The position numbers were made by a program, and so were the translations under genes. A model generated the notes under the pieces. That model ran no database searches and was not told where the DNA came from. It worked only from the letters and a program-made list of their open reading frames with translations. From positions 1-5,334 of the forward strand of contig CAJUQU010000287.1 of the NCBI GenBank assembly GCA_910588595.1: 5,334 nt of DNA, given 5' to 3'. Origin of the DNA: an uncultured Lachnospiraceae bacterium (lineage in GTDB: Bacteria > Bacillota_A > Clostridia > Lachnospirales > Lachnospiraceae). This document shows, in pieces, positions 1 to 5,334 of the stretch; the first letter of the stretch is position 1, and each line of letters opens with the position of its first letter.

Positions 1-1
1 G

Positions 2-589
2 AGTAAACAGGAAGTCTATGAGCTTGGCATTTCCGGGCTGCTCCACGATGTGGGTAAATCAAAGATACCCAATGAAATATTGAATAAAGCAGGAAAACTA
101 ACAGATGACGAGTTTATGATGATGAAGCAGCATTCTCTGTTTGGCTATCAGATCTTAAAGGAAAAGGACGATCTGTCCAATTCGATCAAACTTGGTGTGC
201 TCCAGCATCATGAGAAGATGAATGCGAAGGGATATCCGATGGGAGTTTCCTCGGAAAAGATTAATTTGTTTGCCCGTATCATATCTGTTGCGGACATATA
301 TGATGCACTCGTTACAGAAAGGCCTTACAAGAAACCGTTTTCCCCGAGGGATGCAGTGGAAATGATCATGTCCCTGACCGAGGAGCTCGATATCGATGTG
401 ATGAGGAGTTTCCTGGAGAGTGTGATACTATATCCGGTTGGGACAGATGTGGAGCTTAGTACCGGAGAGCGTGCGCGGGTGATTGAGAACAATTCAAAGT
501 ATGTGTTAAGACCAACGGTCATCGGTCTGAAGTCTGGAAAAACCTATGACCTTTCAGAAATTGAGAATGCAAGCATTGTGATTTTATGA
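2..589 (+). CDS. HD-GYP domain protein, probable cyclic-di-GMP phosphodiesterase (C-terminal part; 5' end outside window)
   Basis: The reading frame is open from the left edge, so the start and any N-terminal receiver or sensor domain are out of view; 195 residues are visible. Numbering from the first visible codon, the HD pair is H15-D16 in LLHDVGKSKIP, followed by H44 in KQHS, H69-H70-E71, G77-Y78-P79 and D98 in SVADIYDALVTERPYK. These are the metal-ligand and signature positions of HD-GYP proteins, which hydrolyse cyclic di-GMP to pGpG or GMP in the cytoplasm. The signature reads HHEKMNAKGYP where the common form is close to HHERxDGxGYP, so the DG pair is replaced. The last ~75 residues form a small tail with a YPVGT...LSTGERARV pattern, which I recall as common in clostridial HD-GYP proteins. 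The in-frame GTG at 50 is internal to the HD motif and is not a start. The gene ends 15 nt before a strong terminator. The family call is secure; catalytic activity is inferred. Confidence 0.9.
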   Translation, partial: SKQEVYELGISGLLHDVGKSKIPNEILNKAGKLTDDEFMMMKQHSLFGYQILKEKDDLSNSIKLGVLQHHEKMNAKGYPMGVSSEKINLFARIISVADIYDALVTERPYKKPFSPRDAVEMIMSLTEELDIDVMRSFLESVILYPVGTDVELSTGERARVIENNSKYVLRPTVIGLKSGKTYDLSEIENASIVIL

Positions 590-604
590 CGCAGCAAAAG
601 ACAT

Positions 605-638
605 AAAAAAGAATACCTTTTATGAGGTATTCTTTTTT
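605..638. terminator. Bidirectional intrinsic terminator between convergent genes
   Basis: A perfect 14-bp inverted repeat has arms 605-618 (AAAAAAGAATACCT) and 625-638 (AGGTATTCTTTTTT) around a 6-nt loop. Each arm carries an A or T tract at its outer end, so the RNA from either strand is a hairpin with a U run. It lies 15 nt past the HD-GYP stop on the plus strand and about 60 nt past the kinase stop on the minus strand, and so probably ends both transcripts. Confidence 0.92.
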
Positions 639-665
639 ATGCACACGGGCACCCAGAGGAAGAAT

Positions 666-706
666 GTCAGCAAAAGCTGACGGGCAGGAAAAGTCGTCCC
701 TACCCG
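666..706 (-). other. Two tandem stem-loops at the 3' end of the kinase gene
   Basis: The first is a perfect 6-bp stem with an AAAA loop (666-681, GTCAGCAAAAGCTGAC). The second pairs 681-688 with 699-706, a stem of seven pairs and one mismatch with a 10-nt loop, and it spans the kinase stop codon at 700-702. They share base 681 and so sit back to back. Neither is followed by a U tract, so they are not terminators by themselves. They could stabilise the mRNA 3' end or belong to a dispersed intergenic repeat; function unknown. Confidence 0.45.
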
Positions 707-3399
707 GTTACAATGATTTTTTTCCAGTCCGTGATCACTTCCTCGCAGGCATCAGGATCCATGTCTGCAACTGCTTCGCAGAGTCTGATGTACAGCTTGT
801 GGTTTTCGTCGTCGAAACTGTACCCGTCAAGTGTATGTATGGCGTTGTCCATTTTGTCTGTATCGAGATCGTCGATCGCCTGCCTCATCTCGGCGAAGAC
901 ACTTGTCAAAACGTCTGCTGTGATCGGAGGTTTTCCTTCTTTGTCCTGCGTTTCAGGGAAGAAGGGGCTTAAGATATCACGGTAATGTGCATACATGGCG
1001 AGCAAGTCATCTGTATTGTGGATAATCATGTCGATCTCGCCTGTATTTCCGGCAGTTTCTAGTGCAGCGGCACGGTCGGATAGTTCGTCGGCACCGATCT
1101 GTTTGGACGCGCTCTTGAGGGCGTGGACTTCCACTGTATAATTGTGCCATTCCTCATTGTCCTTGTAGGTCTGTATCAGTCGGAGCTTCTTGGGGATGGC
1201 ACGATAGTAATCCTCAAGGATCGTCATGAAGAGTTCTTCACTGCCTAGTAACTTTATAGCTTGCTGTATATTGAGTTCGGGAATGTCGGGCACCGTAATC
1301 TGTTTTTTTGCCGGAGTGCATTTGGTGGAGCCAGAGTGTTTCCTGATCTTTTCCGGGGGCAGCCACTTGCGTATCGTATTTATGAGCATGCGCACTTCAA
1401 TAGGTTTTGCGATGAAATCGTTCATGCCTTCCTTTATGAACATGTTCCTGACATCGCCGATGACATTGGCGGTGAGTGCGATGATCGGGACATTGTCGTA
1501 CTCTGAGTGGAAACGCCGGATAATGTGCGTTGTCTCGATGCCGTCAAGCTCAGGCATCATATGATCCATCAGTATGAGGTCGTACATGGTTTCGTTGATC
1601 TTGCTGATAGCGGCGTTACCGCTGAGCGCAGTGTCAATCTCCATGTTGAGCGGTTCGAGTAGTCCCTGTGCCACAGTCAGGTTGATCGAATTGTCATCTA
1701 CGATCAATATCCTGGCTGTCTCTGCGGTGAAATCGTAGTACTCATCCGAGGATGGGCTGTCATACTGACTGAACACTTCGTGGTTGTAGATACCTGCCAG
1801 CGACATGACGGAGAGCGGTTTGTGTACCACCATTACGTTTGTCGGGTTATAATCTACGGAAGTGTCATAAGGGGCAGCGACGATCGTGTTCAGCTCAGGA
1901 TGTTTGTCAACAAAATCCTGGAGTTCCTTGTTGAAACTGTCATAAGGGACAAAAAGGTAGATGTCCTTAAGGCTGTCAACATTTTCTGTCAGGTAGGACA
2001 GTACATTTTCATCTTTCAGGTCTGTATAGTCGATGTCAAGCTTGTGCATATCTCTTTTCAGCTGAATCTGGGCGTAGGTGTTATCCAGAAAGCCCACGGC
2101 ATGACACGGTGGATTTTCGGTGAGTGCTATGGACGCATCTGCATCGATAACCTTCTGGGGGATCGTGAAGGAAAAGGTGGAACCCTCGCCGTACACGCTC
2201 TCCACAGAAATGTCGCCGTTCATAAGGGCAATCAGCTGTTTGCTGATCGCAAGTCCCAGTCCCGTACCTTCGATATTGCGGTTTCGTTTGCTGTCAACCT
2301 GCTGGAAGGATTTAAAGAGCTTTCCGATATCTTCGGACTTGATGCCGATACCGGTGTCTGACACGGAGAACAGCAGATTGATGGTATCTTCGGAAACCTG
2401 TTCAAAATCATATTTTAGACAGATCTGTCCCACTCTGGTGAACTTGGTGGCATTGTTTGCAAGGTTAGTGATGACCTGCTTGATGCGGACAATATCGCCG
2501 AAAAGGACTTTGGGGATGTCAGGATTGACATCGAGCACAAGTTCTACGTCGTCCCTGTCAATGCGCGTGCTGATGATCGTTGCAATATCATTGATCATCG
2601 ATGCAGGTTCATAGTTGGCAGTCACGATATCCATTTTGCCGGATTCGATCTTGGAAAAGTCAAGGATATCATTGATGATAGTCAGCAGTGACTTTCCGGC
2701 AGTCTTGATCTGGTTGATGTAGTTTTTCGCCGCGGGTGACATTTCTTCGCGCAGCGCCATCTCTGCCATGCCGATGATCGCGTTCATGGGCGTACGCAGC
2801 TCGTGGCTTGTGTTTGCAAGAAAATCGGACTTCATGTTCGCGGCTTTTTCGATCTCGATGTTTGCCTCCTTCATGATGTACTTGTGGTAGGCGATGCTCG
2901 AGAGGGCGCTTGTGAGCGTGTAGAGAAACAGGGCAGCATTTTCAAGTTTGTCTTTCTCGATGACCGGAACGCTCATGACCGACTGAAGATAGTTGATGAG
3001 GTCGATGCCGATCTCAGCGGCAACCTGCATGATCCGCGTGATGTCGGGTGGTGCGGTGAGTACCTGGCCTCCGACGAAGCATCCGACCATCTTGTCGCCT
3101 GCCATGATCGGTGCGGCAAAATCCATAAGTCCTGCATGACAGAAGTATGTTACGGATGATCCTACTTTTAAGGCGAGCTCGGCACCGTGCTTGTCACATT
3201 GCTGGCAGCGCAGGCATCCGATCGGTGAGTTTCGGGTATACTTGTTGCAAAAGTCGGTAAAATTAGTTCCCTTAGTGACTGGAACGCCCTCGGCATCAGT
3301 GATGATGGCTGCAAACCCTGTCATTTTTGAAAAGGAGTCCTGCAGACGTTGGAGCATTTCCACCTCGAAGAGATCCGTGAGGATTATCTCATTATTCAT
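700..3399 (-). CDS. Soluble hybrid sensor histidine kinase: PocR - HisKA - HATPase - degenerate receiver - receiver - HPt - C-terminal module
   Basis: A full-length 899-residue protein with no transmembrane segment or signal peptide, so it probably senses in the cytoplasm. Residues ~8-175 are a PocR ligand-binding domain (C51, GCLRCQQCDK with C62/C65/C68, FCHAGLMDFAAPI with C87, and VGCFVGGQVL). PocR domains are thought to bind small compounds such as short diols. A short helix leads to HisKA with phospho-acceptor H199 in SHELRTPMNAIIG. The ATPase domain has the N box (NLANNATKFT, 312-321), G1 (DTGIGI, from 348) and G2 (GTGLGL, from 378). Residues ~430-545 look like a receiver without its phospho-Asp. 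An intact receiver follows at ~562-680 (D568/D569, D612, T643, K665). The HPt domain is ~705-815 with H759 in HALKSAS. Residues ~825-899 are a helical module I cannot name. The ATG at 3399 has AAGGAG at 3409-3414 with 9-nt spacing. It lies 24 bp after the receiver gene, so the two are probably cotranscribed. The actual ligand and output are unknown. Confidence 0.93.
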   Translation of the reverse strand: MNNEIILTDLFEVEMLQRLQDSFSKMTGFAAIITDAEGVPVTKGTNFTDFCNKYTRNSPIGCLRCQQCDKHGAELALKVGSSVTYFCHAGLMDFAAPIMAGDKMVGCFVGGQVLTAPPDITRIMQVAAEIGIDLINYLQSVMSVPVIEKDKLENAALFLYTLTSALSSIAYHKYIMKEANIEIEKAANMKSDFLANTSHELRTPMNAIIGMAEMALREEMSPAAKNYINQIKTAGKSLLTIINDILDFSKIESGKMDIVTANYEPASMINDIATIISTRIDRDDVELVLDVNPDIPKVLFGDIVRIKQVITNLANNATKFTRVGQICLKYDFEQVSEDTINLLFSVSDTGIGIKSEDIGKLFKSFQQVDSKRNRNIEGTGLGLAISKQLIALMNGDISVESVYGEGSTFSFTIPQKVIDADASIALTENPPCHAVGFLDNTYAQIQLKRDMHKLDIDYTDLKDENVLSYLTENVDSLKDIYLFVPYDSFNKELQDFVDKHPELNTIVAAPYDTSVDYNPTNVMVVHKPLSVMSLAGIYNHEVFSQYDSPSSDEYYDFTAETARILIVDDNSINLTVAQGLLEPLNMEIDTALSGNAAISKINETMYDLILMDHMMPELDGIETTHIIRRFHSEYDNVPIIALTANVIGDVRNMFIKEGMNDFIAKPIEVRMLINTIRKWLPPEKIRKHSGSTKCTPAKKQITVPDIPELNIQQAIKLLGSEELFMTILEDYYRAIPKKLRLIQTYKDNEEWHNYTVEVHALKSASKQIGADELSDRAAALETAGNTGEIDMIIHNTDDLLAMYAHYRDILSPFFPETQDKEGKPPITADVLTSVFAEMRQAIDDLDTDKMDNAIHTLDGYSFDDENHKLYIRLCEAVADMDPDACEEVITDWKKIIVTG

Positions 3400-3423
3400 A
3401 TGACACTTCTCCTTTAAAGATTG

Positions 3424-4314
3424 CTAATCGATCAGTTCTCTAATTTTGGCGAGCAGAGAATCTTTTTCAACAGGTTTTAACAGATAGCCCTGTGGTTTTA
3501 GTGCAAGCGCATTTTTGATTTTCTCGACGTCGTTGATCCCGGTGAGGAATACGACAGGGATGGTTGCCAGGTAGGGATCCTTGCGGAGTTCTTCGAGGAC
3601 AGCCGGACCGTTCATGTCAGGCATCTCATAGTCGAGGAGGATCAGGCTGACTTCCTTTGTGTTCAGAAAACGCAGCGCGATCTTTCCGCTGATGGCAGTG
3701 GCGACCTCATATTTGGAATCAAGATAGCCCTTGATCGTCTTGTGGATGATGGTGGCATCGTCGATGACGAGGATGCGATGGCGGTCAGGGGATTCTGGCT
3801 GTCTTGCGCTGTCCTTCTGCGCAGGATCCTTCTCGATCTCCTCCAGGGCGTTGTCGAGCTTTGCCAAGGTGTCAAAAGCGCTGCTGGCGTTGGTGTCGAG
3901 CGCTTTTGAGAGCGGGGAGTCTGCTGCCGAGGACAGGAACGCCTTGTGCTTTTTGATGAATCTTGTGATCGTATCCTCCATATCGGTTGTGGACATAGGC
4001 AGCTTGATGCTCAGTTCCGGCACACAGTTTGGAATCTTTGATGCGAAATCCAGACTGGCAGAATCGCCGATCGCGGCAAAGGGAATGTCATGTTTGCCGA
4101 GCACATCGTGAAAGCTTGCGATCGTCACAAGGTCATCCCTTGTCTCTGCGCGCATACAGTAGATAAAAATATCCGGTTTAAAAAACTGGACATGATTTTT
4201 CAGGTCATCAAAGATCACGGATGATGTCACACAGTCAAAAGCGAAATCCATCTGTAAAAAGAAAGTACTGATGAGTTTTCTGCTGTTTCCAGCCAGCATT
4301 ACCTTATACTTCAT
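3424..4314 (-). CDS. Receiver-only response regulator: degenerate N-terminal receiver plus intact C-terminal receiver
   Basis: A 296-residue protein. The C-terminal ~118 residues (179-296) are a canonical CheY-like receiver: D185/D186 in ILVIDD, phospho-acceptor D228 in LLDYEMPDMNG, T258 in VFLTG and K280-P281 in YLLKPV. Residues ~1-120 follow the alternating fold pattern of a receiver but lack its chemistry: the acidic pair is replaced in KVMLAGNSRK, C53 stands where the phospho-Asp should be (PDIFIYCMR), and only the late Lys (K104 in IKLPM) remains. A polar linker of ~55 residues (125-178) joins the halves. There is no DNA-binding, GGDEF, EAL or other output domain. The frame extends up to an ATG at 4374, but that codon has no ribosome binding site and lies in probable promoter or leader DNA, so I chose 4314. 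It is the first gene of a minus-strand pair with the hybrid kinase and is the likely acceptor of phosphate from its HPt domain; that pairing is inferred from adjacency. Confidence 0.9.
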   Translation of the reverse strand: MKYKVMLAGNSRKLISTFFLQMDFAFDCVTSSVIFDDLKNHVQFFKPDIFIYCMRAETRDDLVTIASFHDVLGKHDIPFAAIGDSASLDFASKIPNCVPELSIKLPMSTTDMEDTITRFIKKHKAFLSSAADSPLSKALDTNASSAFDTLAKLDNALEEIEKDPAQKDSARQPESPDRHRILVIDDATIIHKTIKGYLDSKYEVATAISGKIALRFLNTKEVSLILLDYEMPDMNGPAVLEELRKDPYLATIPVVFLTGINDVEKIKNALALKPQGYLLKPVEKDSLLAKIRELID

Positions 4315-4322
4315 TGAAATGT

Positions 4323-4328
4323 CCTCCT
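4323..4328 (-). promoter_or_regulatory. Ribosome binding site that sets the receiver gene start
   Basis: AGGAGG on the minus strand, a full match to the anti-Shine-Dalgarno core, lies 8 nt before the ATG at 4312-4314. It decides for this start over the in-frame ATG at 4374, which has no such site. Confidence 0.88.
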
Positions 4329-4342
4329 GGGTGTTCGTCTTT

Positions 4343-4366
4343 GCTGTCGGTTCGTTTCCTGACAGC
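4343..4366 (-). other. Small leader hairpin upstream of the receiver gene
   Basis: A perfect 6-bp inverted repeat (GCTGTC / GACAGC) with a 12-nt loop would form in the 5' untranslated RNA, ending 14 nt before the AGGAGG site. It is short, and no known riboswitch consensus is visible. A chance occurrence is quite possible. Confidence 0.3.
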
Positions 4367-4383
4367 GGTATCATTACAATAGT

Positions 4384-4430
4384 ATCATAAATTGTGCAAA
4401 TAATAAATAAAAAAGTTCAAAACGATGCAA
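4384..4430 (-). promoter_or_regulatory. Probable promoter region of the receiver-kinase operon
   Basis: This AT-rich stretch lies upstream of the receiver gene on the minus strand. Candidate -10 boxes are TATGAT at 4384-4389 (5 of 6 matches, but no good -35 at 16-18 nt) and TATTAT at 4400-4405, with TTGCAT at 4425-4430 as its -35 at a long 19-nt spacing. I cannot choose between them. That a promoter exists somewhere here follows from the divergent layout. Confidence 0.4.
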
Positions 4431-4451
4431 TTTGGTTTTTGCGAATGATAT

Positions 4452-4480
4452 TTGTATTCGGGCGGATAAAGCTGTATAAT
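4452..4480 (+). promoter_or_regulatory. Promoter of the Nudix gene
   Basis: A consensus -10 box TATAAT (4475-4480) is preceded by TTGTAT (4452-4457) at the ideal 17-nt spacing; the -35 matches the consensus only in TTG. Transcription would start near 4487, giving a leader of about 30 nt before the ATG at 4516. This looks like a vegetative sigma-factor promoter. Confidence 0.72.
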
Positions 4481-4499
4481 GGTATCATACATGATTGAA

Positions 4500-4505
4500 A
4501 AGGAG
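4500..4505 (+). promoter_or_regulatory. Ribosome binding site that sets the Nudix gene start
   Basis: AAGGAG lies 10 nt before ATG 4516 but only 4 nt before the in-frame ATG at 4510, and it falls inside the reading frame if the TTG at 4495 were used. Spacing therefore favours 4516. Confidence 0.7.
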
Positions 4506-4515
4506 CTGGATGCTA

Positions 4516-5076
4516 ATGAGATTCAAAAGTATCAAAAAGAGAGAAGAGGGGAACTTTATCACGCGCTATGATGTAGCTTATGAGACGGAGGACCAAAAGG
4601 AAAAGATTTATGAGATCATCAGCCGCAATAAGGCGCTGGATTCGATCGAGGCGCTCAAGGGCAGCAGCCCCGATTCGGTCGTCATCATTGCGACGGATGA
4701 GGGCGGCGGCAAGCTGCTGATCAACAAAGAGTTCCGCATGGCTGTCGGGGACTGGGTCTACAATTTTCCGGCAGGTCTGATCGACGAGGGCGAACAGCCT
4801 GTCGAGAGCGCTAAACGCGAGCTTTGGGAGGAGACGGGGCTGGAATTATATGAGATCGATGATTTTATCGGGCAAAGCTACAGCGCAGTCGGTTTCAGCA
4901 ATGAGATCAATGTGTGCGTGGTGGGAAAGGCAAGGGGGACATTCAGACCAAGCACCTCTACCGTGGAAGAGATCGAACCGGGGTGGTATACAAAGGCAGA
5001 GCTTCGAGAACTGCTAAAGACAGAGCGTTTTGCGGCAAGGACACAGGCATACAGCTACCTGTGGAGCAAAGAGTAG
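4516..5076 (+). CDS. Nudix hydrolase, ADP-ribose pyrophosphatase type
   Basis: A 186-residue protein from the ATG at 4516. It carries a perfect Nudix box at residues 87-109 (GX5EX7REUXEEXGU: G87, E93, R101-E102-L103, E105-E106, G108), which binds the metal ion and the diphosphate. The preceding FPAGLIDEGE, the upstream strand with KEFRMAVGDW, and the following SAVGFSNE are features of the ADP-ribose/ADP-sugar pyrophosphatase branch, which splits ADP-ribose into AMP and ribose 5-phosphate. The length fits that branch. The exact substrate cannot be read from the sequence, so I give no gene symbol. The gene has its own promoter and is transcribed away from the receiver-kinase operon. Its stop is 11 bp from the stop of the convergent radical SAM gene, with no clear terminator between them. 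Confidence 0.9.
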   Translation: MRFKSIKKREEGNFITRYDVAYETEDQKEKIYEIISRNKALDSIEALKGSSPDSVVIIATDEGGGKLLINKEFRMAVGDWVYNFPAGLIDEGEQPVESAKRELWEETGLELYEIDDFIGQSYSAVGFSNEINVCVVGKARGTFRPSTSTVEEIEPGWYTKAELRELLKTERFAARTQAYSYLWSKE

Positions 5077-5087
5077 GGCAGGTGTAT

Positions 5088-5333
5088 TTAACTATATTTT
5101 CTGATCTTTAGATAGATGCCTCTGTCATCGGCGATCTTCTGGCATGCAGCGATCTCGTCTGCGGAAAGTACATCTACGATCGTTAGCTGCGTGTGTCCAA
5201 AAGCCGCCTGTGAGCGTGTGGCAAACTCAAGAAGTGCAGGGTATGCGCTCTCAAACTGCGGTCTTGTGACTGCCTGGTATTTCTCTGCTGTGGGCGCATT
5301 CAGGCTGATGGACACGCTGTTGATCACCTGTGC
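5088..5333 (-). CDS. TatD-associated radical SAM protein (C-terminal 81 residues; 5' part outside window)
   Basis: The frame is open to the right edge, so the start and the N-terminal CX3CX2C iron-sulfur motif of radical SAM enzymes are out of view. The visible tail contains SVSISLNAPTAEKYQAVTRP, then a helical stretch, LTIVDVLSADEIAACQKIAD and a basic end (YLKIRKYS). I recognise this as the C-terminal end of the radical SAM family usually found next to TatD nuclease genes; its function is not established. The GTG at 5325-5327 is an internal Val codon, since the frame continues upstream with Gln and Ala codons. The call rests on recall of the family's C-terminal pattern; another radical SAM subfamily is the alternative. 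Confidence 0.72.
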   Translation of the reverse strand, partial: AQVINSVSISLNAPTAEKYQAVTRPQFESAYPALLEFATRSQAAFGHTQLTIVDVLSADEIAACQKIADDRGIYLKIRKYS

Positions 5334-5334
5334 G

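Noticed and set aside
622..972. A 116-codon plus-strand open frame starting inside the terminator
   Set aside because: It begins in the hairpin loop of the terminator, has no ribosome binding site, and most of it is antisense to the kinase C-terminus.
1780..2361. A 193-codon open frame on the plus strand antisense to the kinase gene, and similar shorter ones nearby
   Set aside because: The translation is without recognisable domains and lies opposite well-conserved kinase domains; it is a shadow of the coding strand.
4315..4374. N-terminal extension of the receiver protein from the in-frame ATG at 4374
   Set aside because: There is no ribosome binding site before 4374, the extra 20 residues are low-complexity and polar, and a perfect AGGAGG precedes the ATG at 4314.
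4329..4400. Cyclic-di-GMP or other riboswitch in the receiver operon leader
   Set aside because: The leader is only about 60-70 nt and shows one 6-bp hairpin; none of the conserved cyclic-di-GMP aptamer segments is present.
4495..4515. TTG at 4495 or ATG at 4510 as the Nudix start
   Set aside because: The only good ribosome binding site (4500-4505) lies inside the TTG-started frame and only 4 nt before ATG 4510; ATG 4516 has workable spacing.
5056..5096. Terminator between the Nudix and radical SAM genes
   Set aside because: A 6-bp pairing (5056-5061 with 5079-5084) has a long loop and no adjacent T run, and most of it lies inside the Nudix coding sequence.

Overview
The window looks like chromosomal DNA from a low-to-mid GC Firmicute, most likely a Lachnospiraceae-type clostridium. 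The reasons are strong AGGAGG-type ribosome binding sites, HD-GYP and multi-domain hybrid-kinase proteins of the kind common in that family, a TatD-associated radical SAM protein, and a tight layout with short intergenic gaps. This assignment is inference from protein style; there is no rRNA or other marker gene. I see no mobile element, CRISPR array, tRNA or rRNA.

Layout. (1) Positions 2-589 (+) hold the 3' part of an HD-GYP gene, a likely cyclic-di-GMP phosphodiesterase, cut by the left edge. (2) Positions 590-699 lie between two converging genes and hold a strong bidirectional terminator (605-638) and two small tandem stem-loops (666-706). (3) A two-gene minus-strand unit follows. The upstream gene, 3424-4314, encodes a receiver-only protein with one degenerate and one intact receiver. 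The downstream gene, 700-3399, encodes an 899-residue soluble hybrid histidine kinase with the order PocR sensor, HisKA, HATPase, degenerate receiver, receiver, HPt and a C-terminal helical module. (4) Positions 4315-4515 are the divergent promoter region, with a good plus-strand promoter, a less clear minus-strand promoter and three copies of GTATCAT. (5) Positions 4516-5076 (+) encode a Nudix hydrolase of the ADP-ribose pyrophosphatase type. (6) Positions 5088-5333 (-) hold the C-terminal end of a TatD-associated radical SAM protein, cut by the right edge.

How the genes may work together. The kinase and the receiver protein form an apparent operon and together carry every element of a His-Asp-His-Asp phosphorelay: H199, D612 and H759 in the kinase, then D228 in the partner. 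Neither protein has a DNA-binding or enzymatic output domain, so the final effector must be another protein, or the receiver protein acts by binding a partner. The PocR sensor points to a small cytosolic ligand rather than an extracellular one. A functional link to the convergent HD-GYP protein is possible but is not shown by the sequence. The Nudix and radical SAM genes look like ordinary housekeeping neighbours.

The most unusual content is the output-less phosphorelay with a degenerate receiver in each partner, and the uncharacterised C-terminal module of the kinase. Nothing here amounts to a clearly new system.
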